Source: Begonia masoniana (taxonomy: Eukaryota > Streptophyta > Magnoliopsida > Cucurbitales > Begoniaceae). Taken from it: a stretch of DNA of 64,000 bases. Shown here piece by piece: positions 21,001 to 34,588 of the stretch (positions are counted from its first letter, which is position 1; the number at the start of each line of letters is the position of its first letter). Under the pieces are notes generated by a model. It searched no databases. It was not told where the DNA came from and saw nothing but the letters and a program-made list of their open reading frames with translations. The stretch is from the NCBI GenBank assembly GCA_022432975.1, contig CM039508.1, positions 49,379,646-49,443,645 of the forward strand. The letters are read 5' to 3'. The position numbers and the translations under genes are program-made.

Positions 21001-22904
21001 TAATAATGTGTTTTTCATTATCTATATTATTATTAATTTTAATTTAATTATATTTTAATTTTTGCATTAATTATATTTTAATTATACTAATAATTATATG
21101 ATACATGATACGTCATATAATTTTTTAAAATATTGAAATAAAACAGTACACCTATCATTATTCTTTACTAAATTCTTTTATACATGTTTGTAATTTATTA
21201 AATTAATTATATTAATCGTTGTTTGACACGTTAACAAGTATTTTAATAGACTATAAGATAATAAGTATATCATTTTTCCTTATGAAATCTCGTTGATTTA
21301 GAGTCATCAATGTCTGGTTAAGAATTTTAAAACTATTAAATCACGCTTTATTAATTAATTACTTTTTGAAGTCTCTATTTGATATATCACATATAATGTA
21401 GGATTCGATTTAAAAAAAACATATTCACACACCAATCGTTGCATGACGACTTGAACATATATTGCAAGATAACACGTACGTGCATTGCACATCTATGCAC
21501 TTGCATAAAAAAAAATGTCTTAACTCTATAGTAGTTAATATAGTTTTCTAGAAATATAATTATAAAAAAACAAAAATTAGGGTTAGACACAATTTAATTT
21601 ATGAACGGGTTAGATAACCGATGATGTAAATAATTTTTTTTAGCAAAACTAATTTTTTTATTGTCAACGTTATTAAATTTTATTATGTATAATCACAATA
21701 TATATATATAAATAAGATGTTTGAATTAATAATAAATATATAATTCTAGAAGTATAATTATATGAAAAAAATAAGGGTAAAACATAATTTAACCTTAAAA
21801 TGTTTGATAACTAATGCTTTTTTAGAAAAATTATCATTTTTTTGATTTGTTCAGCGGAACAACTCATACCCCGATAAAATTCATCTCATGTTTTTCACAT
21901 GTAATGATCATTTCAAAATACACTTATTATTATGATTCACTCGATTTTGATTTCTTACATGCACTATGTGTGATATTAGTTTTCGAAGACCATAAAACAA
22001 TGCAATTGAAATTGGTGTGTCGAAATCGAGTGTAAAATTATGTGTGTGAAAGAAATTGAGTCAATCAAGACAACTACAATACATTACAATAACAAATGCC
22101 AGCGAAAAATATGATACATCTGACAAATTTTATCAATGTATGTATTGTTTTGTTAAAAATTGAAAGTACCACAACAATTTTGCTTTAAAAAAAAAAAATG
22201 TAGACAGTCATGGTCTCTATCCTCTAAGTTGAAATGCTAAATTGTGCTTTGCTAATATGTTTTTCTGCTTTTTTTTTTTTTTTTTTTTTTTGTGTTGTTA
22301 AAATTACCATGTCAAGTGATATTCAAATGGTGTTTATAAGAAGCTCTAACCTCTATATAGTGCATATTCAATTGACATAGTTCAAATCGGGTTAGAAAAC
22401 AATTGAAAAATTAAAAATGAGATTAAAATACTTGATTAAATAAAAAATTATATATATAATGAATTTAATAGTTAAAAATTGATAACAACGTCCAAATCAA
22501 TATCAGTTGAAAGATGAATATTTTTTTTTTCAATTATAAGATATAATTTGTAAATGACTTAAATGTTAATGTCTAAATGATAAAAACAATTTTTTTTTAT
22601 GAATTACTTGAATTTCTTTCTATTAAATATTGATTATACATGAAAATATTAAGTTTATATTATAATTATACACTGTAATTCTAATTCCATGTATGTCAAT
22701 AGTTAATTAGTATAATTAATATTTTATTTTAATTATTTATAATTTATATTAATTATTAATCTCATTAATTAGTGACCTATAAATGTTAGGTTATAATTTA
22801 TATTAGATTTGCAATTAAAAAGTAAGTCTAAGAATGCTCTATGTACCCCGGCTAAATATAAATTTATGAAAATAATAAAATATTAATATTCAAATAATAA
22901 TCAA
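21001..22904. other. AT-rich intergenic DNA, no gene seen
   Basis: Very AT-rich sequence with homopolymer runs, for example a run of about 24 T near 22270. Part is shared with copy B (60430-62160) and part (about 21320-21990) is missing there. No frame, RNA gene or element end could be supported. Confidence 0.6.
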
Positions 22905-23110
22905 AATTAATGCATTCTTATTTGTATCCAAATCATTGTTACTGCGACATCCAACGCGAGATTTCCGTGTTCCGACAAGTGACGACAAAACGCGCCAGAC
23001 CAGCGTCTGACTGGTCACCGTCTGAGCGTCAACTCAGAGACGTTCTTAATCTTCCCCACCTGCTTCCATCACACGCTAGTGAAACGCGTGGTCGGTGCGC
23101 GTGGTTTTAA
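22905..23110. other. GC-rich island strongly conserved between duplication copies
   Basis: About 200 bases of moderate GC content inside AT-rich DNA, almost unchanged in copy B at 63707-63890 while the flanks have drifted. A 66-codon plus-strand frame (start MHSYLYPNHCYCDIQREI) exists in both but ends differently, so I do not call it a gene. It lies about 1.5 kb upstream of the PH-RhoGAP start and may be a distal control region or the remnant of another element. Confidence 0.4.
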
Positions 23111-23227
23111 TTAGCAGATAGCGGAGTGAATTTTACCGCGGAATATGTAATCTACACTGTGATTGAGCATTACTCCTCTGCGGTTGACTCAGTCTACAAC
23201 TGCACTAGTTCCAATAATTCGCCGCCA

Positions 23228-24584
23228 CGTCTGCCTCAAGTCTGCTAACTTTACTTATTTCCCTCTGAATAAATTATTATATTTATTATAGCAAATTGAA
23301 TATTAAATGCAATATTTATTTATATAAATTTGTCTACATAAATCTCCAATTATTGCGAAGATGAATTATATGGGTTTTTCCGTAATTAAATAATGAATCT
23401 TATTTTGTATCGAGATAAAAAATCATCGATTTTTTATTAAGCATTGCTCTTCAACAATCGTCGAGAGCAGTCTTCGAGAAATGTAGCATTGCCTAATTCG
23501 GCGAGAGAGTAAAATAACTTAAAAGTCTCTCGTACGAATGAGTTTAGAATGAAATCATATCATATCGTCGACTTCAATAAACTTCTAAAAAAATAACGGA
23601 AAAAACATAAATAATTTCAATTCATTATCCGTTTTGAGTAAAAACAAGATATAAAATTTGTTCGTCCCTTAGCGTGTAACTTGAAGTCGACATTCTTAAT
23701 AAATTCTATCTGTGATTCACTCGTTGATTCATATAGTTTATTATTTTTAAATTTTTATATTAAATCATAATAATTATATCAATGGATTGAATGACACGAC
23801 ACGTAATTATGTAAAAAAATTATTAAAAATACGATAAATTTAATTAGAAACAAGGGATGATACTGAAAATAGTAGAGTTAATGTCTTCTAAAGTTGGAAA
23901 GAAATAGACATGAAATCAAAGAGACCAAATTCTAGTACTCCCCTAGTTCCTTAGCAAGAGGCACCGATTAGAGTGGAAGAGATATGTTGCCACGTGGCTC
24001 TTTTTTAGTGGATGATTATTGTGGTTGACTGAAGGCTTGACCACACAGGAACGCCTCACTCTTCTTACCCGCCCTCTCTCTCGCCTCAATAGTAGGTGAA
24101 ACTGGGAAAGGCTCTCTCTCTCTCTCTGTTATTGCTGAATTACTACGACAACTACTGCTGCACTCTCTCTTACCTAATCCAATGCCCTACCAAAAAAAAA
24201 AAATTATGTAAAATTCTTTAAATTTTCCGACAATTTGTTTGAGGTTTGAGGTGCTCTCCATTTCTTCAATCCGCGACTCTCTGTTTATCCAATTTTATGG
24301 TGAGGAAGTGAGGAGAAATTAGGGGTGTTGCTTTACTATTTGTTGAATCTGAGCTCTGGGCCTCGGTAAGCTTTCCTCTTGCTTCCGATCTATTTGAATC
24401 TGTGATTTAATTATTCATCCGGCTGATCTTCTGGAGTGAGTGTGGGAGAATTTTGTGGCGGATTTGACTCAATGGGGAGACTGAGGAGCTGGTTCCTCGC
24501 TTGAAATGCTTGGCATTTTGAGTCATTGTGGTGGCTGGATTGAGTGCTCTCCCAATGAACGGGTTTCAGTGTTTTTAGGGAGAA
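23228..24584 (+). promoter_or_regulatory. Promoter and leader region of the PH-RhoGAP gene
   Basis: This region precedes the start codon at 24585. It has a perfect palindromic G-box CCACGTGG at 23990-23997, TTGAC W-box-like cores near 24024-24042, and a CT microsatellite (about 24112-24128) typical of plant core promoters and leaders. A donor-like CTCGGTAAGC near 24365 suggests that the leader may contain an intron. The transcript start is not fixed by the sequence. Confidence 0.5.
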
Positions 24585-27500
24585 ATGTCGGCTTTTGACC
24601 GTCCTAGAGCTGGGACTTCGAATACGGTATGGTTAGACTGTTTTCTCGTATTTGTCTGAGAGAAATTGAGCGGCGTTGGAGTATATTGGCGCATTTTGTT
24701 GTATGATCACGTTTTGATGGGGATTTCCATAAAAAAACCTTGACGTCTTTGGATGATTTAGCTAGAATTACTAAATATGATGCGATCCTATCGTTGTGTT
24801 TATAATTTCGTTATTTTGTTTTATGTTTGCTTGCTTTAAAAAGGGATAATTGCAATTTATTGGTCAAAATAGTTCATTTTTGTTCTCTCCCTTTTAGCAA
24901 CAGCCACATTCCATTTCAGGCTTAGTTCAAGGGCAATGTTAAAGGTTCTTTTGCTATATACTTTTCAGAAGTAATCAAAATTAGGATTAATCGTAAAAAT
25001 GTGCAAGAAGGGGAACTACAAAACTGCTCTAGATATGAAAACTTTATTTGCAAAGAAGAAACATTTATAACCTATACCATTACCCAAGCAAAAAAGGTTC
25101 AAACAGAAAGATTTAATAAATTGAGTAAAAATACCATTATTTTCCTTACCATGAGTATTATTTCTCCGAGTGTAAAAGCTTAAAAGACGATGCATTATAT
25201 TGTTTTCTACTTGACAAACATGCAGTCATGATTTAGGACAAGATTGAGCTGTTAAAGTTATTCAAGTGTGTCCTTCTGATGATATGTAGAAGGACGAACA
25301 ACTTGTTTCTTTTAATTTCACTGCATGAGTGATAATCACAGAACAATATGGGAGTTTTATCTTATAGGGAAACAAGTTTAACGCAGTTTCTTTGTTTATA
25401 ATGGATCCCAATACCGTTCAAAGGCTTTGGATAATTTTCATCTAAGTTATTGCATTTTAGTTATGACTTTTTGATGCAATACGAGCATATTGTACAAAAT
25501 TTCAATCAGCAATAAAAATTCATACTAAGAGAGAAAACTATACGAAAACTATGTACAAAATGTTGAGTATCTAATGAAATTGAAAACAAACTGTTATTTA
25601 GCCAAATTTTATGTAATGTAATAATCAAGCTACCGTATCGTGTGAGCTTCCTGATCTCGTTTGCTCGGTGCATTGTGTGCCATTGGATTTGATTTAACAG
25701 TATCAAAGTAGTTATCATAATATGTTTCTAACTGAGTTTTTTTTTTTCTTTTAATTTTATTTTCAGGTGTTCAAGAGTGGGCCGCTTTTCATATCTTCGA
25801 AAGGTTAGTAAACTAGAAAACGAACAAAGTCTTTTATGAAGCAATATTAAAAGCAGTTTGGTTTTTTACTTAATATTCAAATTTCAACCTAAAGTAAACT
25901 ATAAAAATAAAATAAGTTGGTTGGAACGATCGATTGGTGATTCTATGAATAAAGTTCATTCAAATCAATTGGAAACAACAAAAGTCTAAACTAAAATGGT
26001 TGTATATTCTTCAAAGACGGACAAGCGACTATCTATCAATCTAACGTCACATGATTACAATATGATTCTCTGCCTAGCTTGACACTGCAACGAGACTGCG
26101 TTTTGACCATTTTTTCCCCTAAGATTACACGGTGCTCTGCACCAGGGATCGAACCATAACCGAAGACTTTCTGAGAGACATGGTTCCCCTGATGATGCAC
26201 TACCCTTCTCTCAAACATTTCTCAGCAAACCACTGACTACAGCTTATTTAGCAGAAAATATAAACAAGATCTTAGGGTAGTCTCAATCATTTGCAGCTGC
26301 TGGATTAATGTGCTTTTTATGATGGAGTCATGAATTACCTCTTTGGACACTTTTCTTTTTTCAAATTCACTCTCTTTTTAATAGAAAGTGAAATGAAAAT
26401 CATGGTAGTTGTTCCATGCTTGCCCATTATAAAGTCATACGTTATAAATAAATGTATCTGTATAAATAGGTCTAATAGAATTAAATGCTTCAAATTCATG
26501 CAGGAATAGGCTGGAAGTCTTGGAAGAAGCGCTGGTTTATCTTGACACGTACTTCATTGGTTTTCTTTAAAAATGATCCCGTGAGTACTGTTGTAAATTC
26601 TTTACGTTCTTTTTAGTTAATTTCTCTATTCTTTTCTATCAAGCCAGACAACCAAAATCAGAAAATCATACACAATCAACACAACGAATTTTTACCGTGG
26701 TTCACCAAAAATTGGCTACATCTACGTTGAGCTCCATAGGAGAAGCTCGTGCACTATGACTTGATGATTGTACAAAGAAACAAACCGAAGAACAATAACG
26801 ACAAGAAAAACGAAACCTAACCGATTGGCTCAAACTCAACCTGGTTCGAGCCCTAGAGAACTCCCTGCCTCTAGCAATCAAGATGATCGCCCACCGGATC
26901 CAAGGCTCGTCGCTCCTTCCGTCGCCGTCGTCTGAGGAACTGAGAGCAAAAAACCGCTCTCCTCTCGCTCGCCCTAGCTCTCCCTCTTTTCTACTCTTCT
27001 CTGTTTCTAAAATCCTTCTCTGTTTTTCTAACTTACTCTCCACGCAGAAAACAACTCTATTTTTATACAATAATGAGGATATTAATTAAACAAATAAATG
27101 GGCTTTGGGCTTCACGGTTATTGGGCTTCACAACAACAATCTCCACCTTGAAGACCAATCTAACCCACCAACCATCAACCCATAGTGCACGAACTCCTAC
27201 AACTGCTTCGCAGCTCGGACCGATGAAGGTCAGTTTACAAATAACAAATTCAAGCAATGCTTGAACTTGGTATTTGAAACAATCTTTGTGCCCATGTCTG
27301 CAGGATTGTCCTCCGTAGGTACCTTCAACAAATTCACAACATTAGTAGAAATCAAATCTCTAATAAAATGATATCTAACATTAATATGTTTAGTTCTTTC
27401 ATGATATACAGGATTCCTACTAAGATGTATTGCACTTTGATTATCACAATAAATAACAGAAATAGAGTTTAACAACTTAGCTTTCTTTAGTAGACCTTGC

Positions 27501-30500
27501 AACCACACGGCTTCCTTCATAGCATCTGCAATCGCTATATACTCTGCCTCCGTAGTGGACAACGCTACCATGGGTTGTAATTGTGACTTCCACACAATAC
27601 AATTCCTTCTCAACGTGAAACAGTAAGCTGTAGTTGAGTTCCTCTCATCCCTGTTACCTGCAAAATCAGCATCTACAAATCCCACAAGATCAAATGCAAC
27701 ATTTCTATTACCATAGCACAAACCAACATCTATAGTACTATTTATATATGCTACAACCCACTTCAAGGCAACCCAATGATCATACCCAAGATTTGACATA
27801 AACCTACTCAATAAAGGTATAACAAATGACAAATCTGGCCTAGTACTGATCATAGCATACATGACTGACCCTATCACATTAGAGTAAGGAATATTCTCCA
27901 TCTTAATCAGCTTCCAAGTCTTGTTGATATCTAAGGAATTCATCTCCTCCTTCATGGCAACCAGCAATTTGTCAGAATCAGTAGAACTAATAGATTCTTG
28001 ATAGCTATTTGGTTCACTTTGTCTGACTTCCAAAGAAGCAACAAGAGCTGCATAAGAGAACCTACGGTTAGGAATAACCTCCCTCCTACTCCTATCACGA
28101 GTGAGCTGATAGTTAGACAGATCTTCATGGACCGATCTAGTCAACTGCTCAGCCTCAACTGGAGAATCATTTTCAGCTTGATCTCCAGTTTGATCCTCAA
28201 CCTGATCCTCAACACCTATACCAGGCTCATCAGAGCCACCCATAGGCTCCACCTCAAACTGCATATTAACGCCTATACCAGGCTCATCAGAGCCACCCAT
28301 AGGCTCCACCTCAAACTGCATATTCTGATGCACTTGAGTGGTCTCACTAGACTCTTCACTAGAGTTAGTAGGAGTCTTACAAGGGAAAGAGTTCTCATCA
28401 AATATGACATCTCTACTCACAATGATCTTAATCCCTCTAGATTCCTTGTCCTTTCCAAACATCTCCTGCTTGCTAAATGAGTCAAGTCCCCCTTGACTCA
28501 TATGATCTAATCTCATATGCCATTTCTCAGTAGCAACAAGACTAGGATTAACTGACACCGTATTCAAAGAACTAGACTTACATGAGCCATCAAGAATATA
28601 TAACCCGCCAACTTTCCTACCAGTCAGAACAATTTTTTCATTCTTGACGACTTCCATACTCTCATTGCTAGTCCTACTCTCACATCCCAAATCATCTAAG
28701 GCACCTAGGGAAATCAAATTTCTCTTAAGTCCAGGTATATACCTCACCTTAGTCAACTTGATTCTTTTTCCAGAATCCAAGTCCAGAATGACACTGCCCA
28801 TACCGACAACATCACAAGTGTCGTCATTTTCCATGAACACCGTCTCATTCATAACTTCCTGGAAATCGACAAATCAGTCCTTATGAGGACTCATGTGAAA
28901 GCTACACCCGGAGTCAAGCACCCAACTATCAGGGCACTTTAAATCAGTGACATTAAACACCTCACAAGGGTCATCCTGATTATTCTCACAAGCAATGTTT
29001 GATTCATAATTCTCCGATTTATTTTTCCTAATCCAATCGAAGCAATTTTTCTTCAAGTGACCAACCTTGCCACAGTAGAAACACTTCCTAGACTCATTCT
29101 TACCCTTGCCAACATTTTCACTTTCAGGCTTATTCCCTTTATCCTTCTTCTTGAACTTATTTGTGACATTATTATTACTTTGTTCGGGTCTATTCTTTAC
29201 AAAGAGATTCGAACCAGATCTCTCTTGTTTCAGTAGTTCTAATTCTCTGGTTTTTAAACCAGAAGAAATCAGATCTACACTGGGGACGACACCGGCATAC
29301 TGGTAAACGTCTTTGACTACTTGGTAAGATTCAGGGATAGAATTTAATAAAATCATAGACTTAGTAGTTTCATCTAAAGCCTGATCAGTACCTTTTAGTC
29401 TAAGTGTCAATTTTAGAAATTTATCTAAATTTTCATCTATTGACTTACCAGTGTCCATTTTCCAATAGAACAAGGAGCCTTTAAAGAATGCGAGATTAGG
29501 GGCAGTTTGAACCGAATAAATCGATTCAAGCTTACCCCAAATCTCTAGTGGAGTATCAACTCGATCAACCTTTCTCAAGACATTGTCCGAGAGGTTTAAA
29601 ATCAAGAGGTTGTACGCCTCTTCGTCTATTTCCTCCTTTCTCTTTTTCTGCTCATCAGACCATTTACCTTGGTCTTTTTCTAGAGCAATGGCGACTTTGT
29701 TGTGTGAAAGAAGTGCACGGATCTTCTTTTTCCACACACCAAAATCGACCTTTCCGTCGTACACAGAGATTTCAAGTCTTGTTGAAGACATTCCCTCTCC
29801 CAAAAATAACAAAAATAAAAACAAATAGCTCTATATTCAGCTTAACAATTTTATCACAAAAAACTAAATGCAGGGAACCTATCAACCAAAAATATTGCAC
29901 AGTGACAATCAATTAAACTAAATCACAAGGGATAAAGCAGACAACTCAAATCACAGTTCTGAGTTTCATATTTTTTTTTTCTCTGCTCTGGAGCTATTCT
30001 ATTACTAACCAGAACCAAAACAATAACAATTTTATTGTCTTTTCAATCAACCAATTAAACTATAATCAAATCACAGAAAACAGACGACAATACCTATCCA
30101 CTGTTATCTATTACGTTCACTGTTGTCTAAATTAAAACAATAATCCAGAACATTCAGACAAAGAACACAATTAACAAATGGAAGATGCTCTGTTATCAAT
30201 ATTCAAAAATTGCAAGTTTGTATAATATTCAATTTCAAGAACAGAAAAAACTTATTCCAGAGAACGATTTCTATTAACTAGCTACAGAGAGTAATATGCC
30301 AGGAAGAAAAAGAATAGAAAACAACTTCAACTATCAAAATCAAGAAACGCAGGAGCTATAATTTGTTTCAAGAATCTCGCTCTGATACCACTGTTGTAAA
30401 TTATTTACGTTCTTTTTAGTTAATTTCTCTATTCTTTTCTATCAAGCCAGACAACCAAAATCAGAAAATCATACACAATCAACACAACGAATTTTTACCG

Positions 30501-33500
30501 TGGTTCACCAAAATTTGGCTACATCCACGTTGAGCTCCACAGGAGAAGCTCGTGCACTATGACTTGATGATTGTACAAAGAAACAAACCGAAGAACAATA
30601 ACGACAAGAAAAACGAAACCTAACCGATTGGCTCGAACTCAACCTGGTTCGAGCCCTAGAGAACTCCTTGCCTCTAGCAATCAAGATGATCGCCCACCGG
30701 ATCCAAGGCTCGTCGCTCCTTCCGTCGCCGTCGTCTGAGGAACCGAGAGCAAAAAACCGCTCTCCTCTCGCTCGCCCTAGCTCTCCCTCTTTTCTACTCT
30801 TCTCTGTTTCTAAAATCCTTCTCTGTTTTTCTAACTTACTCTCCACGCAGAAAACAACTCTATTTTTATACAATAATGAAGATATTAATTAAACAAATAA
30901 ATGGGCTTTGGGCTTCACGGTTATTGGGCTTCACAACAACAAGTACTAATTTATCTCCCTTTTTGTTTCAGTTTTTAATGTGTATTGGATCTGTTCTATC
31001 AGATTTAAAATGTTTATTTTAATTTTTCTTAGTGTGGAGACTGGTTTTCTTTAAAATGTTTCGCCTTTCATGATATTGCTGTTTGACATGACCAGCTGTC
31101 ACTTGAACATTATAGAGTTTACCTACTAAGAATAAAATTTCTTAGAGCTCCCAGTTGACAAATGCTCTTAGAAAAGCATAGCAAACTGTTAGGAATAGAC
31201 GAAAATAATGTATTGTTTTAAGGGCATATTAAAAAATATTTATGGGTAGTTTTTATTTTGATTTAATGACAGTTTTATTAGAGGAGGAGGGGAAAATGAA
31301 AGTGTTGTTGAATTATTTGTGAATTCTGGTAAAGAAATGGGTGGAACGCAGAATCTCGAATATCTGCGAGGGAAGAATAACAAGCCTTCAAATTTTTGCT
31401 AAAGTATTGTATATTATGTGTTTATAAATACATAAGTGTGCAAGTGTTTAATATGTTATTATCAATTTTATTACAAATTGTGGCGATTCCTATTAAATTG
31501 GCATTAGAGCAAACCCGAAATGTCGAATAAAAACAGTGATAGCCAATTAGAGTCAGTAAAGGAGCAAATTTTGTTCGAGCAAATGGCGAAGGTGCGTGAA
31601 GAATTGGACATTTTGAAGAAACAAATTTCGACAATTTTGGAAAAAATGGAAAACCTTACTCGCCCACAAGTTGCAGAACATGGTGAGAATCACTTTTGTT
31701 TCGTCAGACAGGGAGAAGCAGACAATGATTTTGAAGCAACAACTTCAGCGGCGAAAATTGTTGGCGACGGCGATGAAACCTTGTTGCACAGTCGAGAATG
31801 AGATTCGATAATGGAGTTACGAACTCCAAGAATAGAGATGCCACTGTATGACGGTGGAGACCCAGATGATTGGGTTTACAAAGTAGAGCGATTCTTTGCC
31901 CTAAATAGTCTGTCAGGATCCGACAAAATGGAGGCTGTTGAAGTGTGTGCCTGGAGGGAAAAGCGCTCTCCTGGTTTTAGTGGGAAGATCGTCGACGCCC
32001 ATTTCATACTTGGGAAGACTTCATATTGCAATTGATCGATCGATTCCGATCGACAATAGAGAGCTCTCTTGAGAAAAGGTTCCTTGTGCTGGAGCAAGAC
32101 TCGACTGAGAAGTTGGCTTCTCCTTTGGGTGTAGTTCCATAATTGATTTTGGAGGGGCATTTTATTAATGGGCTTAACGCAGGAATTAGGGCAGAGCTTA
32201 AAGTGTTGAGACTAGTGGACTTAAACAAAATCATGATGACAACCTAGGGAATTGAAGATAAAATGCTCATGCTTAAGTATGCCAAAAGTCCAATTTCCTT
32301 TAAGGAGAATAAATCTGTTTTGGGTCTACCAAATAACACCTCTTAAGTGGTTCGAGTTCTCATCGAATTGAAAATGTTGCGAATAAAGTTGGAAATTTTA
32401 AGCCAGAACCACCTTTCAAGAAATTATTCGATTTTGAATTACAAGATCGATGGGCGAAAAGTTTGTGCTATCGGTGTGATGAAAAATTTACGGTCGGTTA
32501 TGAATGTAAATCTAAGGAATTGTAAGTGTTAATTTGCCAAGGAAGTGGAGATGCAGCCGAGTTTTTGGAAGAAGAACACATTGACAAGTTGTCAACTGAA
32601 AGAGGCGACATGTGAGTCACTGGATAATCTTCAGCAACAATTTTTCGAATTTCACTTTGAGAGCAAGGTGACTCATTGGGTCGAGGTTAATGTTAGGAAC
32701 AGACGAAAATAATATATTGTTCTAAGGGTATATTATGAAATATTTATGGGTAGTTTTTATTTTGAATTAATGACAGTTTTATTTTGTACAAGGAATTAAA
32801 TAGAGGAGGAGGGAAAAAGAAAATTGTTGTTGAATTATGTGTGAATTCTGGTGAGAAAATGGATGGAACGCAGAACCTCGAATCTCTGTGATTACAGACC
32901 CTCGAATATCTGTTAAAGTATTGTATTTTACGTATTTATAAATACATAAGTGTGCAAATGTTTAATCTGTTCTTATCATTTTTACTATAAATTGTGGCAA
33001 TTCCTATCACAAAGTACGTGTAAATCAAAGACCCAAGCATCTTTCTTTACACGATGCTGAACAGGATTACAAACTCAACCATCAAAGTGCAATCATTGCA
33101 CTTGGTATATGCTAAAAGCAAATATTTTTTGATGTCTCCAATTTTAATCTCTCGACAAAATCTCCTTCCTCTTCCATTGTCCCACTACACGCTACCACCC
33201 ACTGCATTGCTACTAATGAAACAACCAATTTCCGGCCTTGAATGTATTGGGAAACAATGATCCTCCTCATAGGATCCTTTGCAACACCTATCTCCAACAC
33301 CTATCTCCAACTCATGGAGAAGCTTTTATGTCCATGGTAATATTAATAAGAAGGATTTTGCTTAAGATAATTATTGTGTAAAGTATAACAAAGAGGAAGA
33401 GAAATTTAATAATATTTTGTTGCAGGCGTCCTATTACAAACTCCCTTTTTATGTTGGTAGTGTCAATGACCGAGAAAGGTCTGGCTAGAATGGGGGAGAA

Positions 33501-34588
33501 TATGCAGTAGATAATTGAAGGAGGAAATATGCAAATTTGAAGTAGTCTTTTTTGTTGTATTGCAAAATATGTTCAGGATTGGGAGTTAGATTATTTGTGC
33601 TTTGTGGTACAATATTAAATTTCTTGTTGTGAATTTGGTTCATTATGCAAATATTTTAGGAACTATTATCTTTTGTTGGTTCTTTTCTAACGGAAAAGCA
33701 TTGCAACAACTTGGTTTGTATTTACCTTTTATTTGAGTAGGGAGGGATCTTATCCTTCCTTTTATGTATTTTTATTTTTTTAGTGCAATTTGTTTCTTAT
33801 AAATAAAATCAAATAAACACACATAGATGCACACACTAGGAATATGGGTTTTTGATTAGGAATCTTGGGTGGGGTGTACATATTATAGAATTTTTTGAGA
33901 AGTTTTTTTGGCGGGATAAAGCTGTAGGTTAAAGTGAGTACTCTGTGTTAAAAAAGACTGGGAGTACTTGGAATGTTTTTCTAGTGCTTGTACCCTTTAT
34001 TTTTTGGAAGAAGGTTGTCTTGATAGTTGATAGGCATACTGACAGATTGTGTCTACGATATTCTTTACCCATTCATCAATGATTTTGTACTGAGAAAAAT
34101 AACATCAATTTTATTTATGTGGCAGAATGCACTTCCTCAGAAAGGAGGCGAAGTAAATCTGACTTTAGGAGGCATTGACTTGAACAATTCTGGGAGGTAA
34201 GGAGTGCAAAGCATCTGCTGCAATGGTCACTAATTTTTTACTAATTCATGCTGCTGCACATGCCACAGTGTTGTTGTTAGAGAAGATAAAAAACTATTGA
34301 CTGTCCTGTTTCCGGATGGACGTGATGGAAGGGCATTCACTCTAAAGGTGATTCATTTTCTAGGACATTATTCTGTTAAAATTAAATTTCTTTTTGATAC
34401 TAACTATTGACTTTAGTTTCTGTTTCCTTTGATCTGAAAATAGGCAGAGACTTCAGAGGATTTGTTTGAATGGAAAACAGCTCTAGAGCAAGCTCTTGCT
34501 CAGGCTCCGAGTGCTGCTCTTGTCATTGGACATAATGGGATTTTTCGCAATGACACAAATGAGCAAATTGATGGATCTTTCAATCCCT
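24585..34588 (+). CDS. PH-RhoGAP exons 1-6: N-terminus and PH domain
   Basis: Exons: 24585-24626, 25767-25803, 26504-26580, 34126-34196, 34269-34347, 34444-34588. The start codon is the first ATG in frame with the conserved MSAFDRPRAG start. Exon 2 gives VFKSGPLFISSK, exon 3 GWKSWKKRWFILTRTSLVFF (the PH core with basic lipid-binding residues), exon 4 GGEVNLTLGGIDLNNSGS, exon 5 REDKKLLTVLFPDGRDGRAF, and exon 6 FEWKTALEQALAQAP, which contains the invariant PH-domain tryptophan. Intron 3 is 7.5 kb because two retrotransposons lie in it. The exon 6 donor is the weaker GTCTGT, chosen because it joins in frame to the conserved WRDK. Confidence 0.87.

Larger units (their letters stand above)
19174..23227. 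repeat. Segmental duplication, copy A
   Basis: From AGGGTGGGAAAGCA to AATTCGCCGCCA this stretch matches 54758-64000 at high identity, with blocks present in only one copy. Copy B has the copia element 55244-59124, extra sequence at about 60490-61150 and the insertion 62165-63641. Copy A has extra sequence at about 21320-21990. Copy A continues into the PH-RhoGAP promoter, while copy B is cut by the window edge. Confidence 0.88.
26589..30941 (-). mobile_element. Ty1/copia LTR retrotransposon in intron 3, antisense to the gene
   Basis: A complete-ended element with 550-bp LTRs (26589-27138 and 30392-30941), ends TGTTGT...ACAACA, and target duplication AGTAC (26584-26588 and 30942-30946). By eye the LTRs differ at 8 of 550 positions, so the insertion is fairly recent. 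Gag and the start of protease are at 28874-29824; a deleted pol frame is at 27230-28852. Integrase and the catalytic core of reverse transcriptase are gone, so it could move only with help. The left end lies 8 bases behind exon 3, leaving GTGAGTAC of the donor intact. The 5' LTR has an antisense TATA box at 30861-30870. Confidence 0.92.

Noticed and set aside
22910..23110. 66-codon frame in the conserved island
   Set aside because: The copy B frame ends differently after a 17-base deletion, so nucleotide conservation does not follow codons.
26702..27070. 122-codon minus-strand frame, repeated at 30505-30873
   Set aside because: Both copies are the two LTRs of the copia element; duplication by LTR identity is not evidence of a gene.
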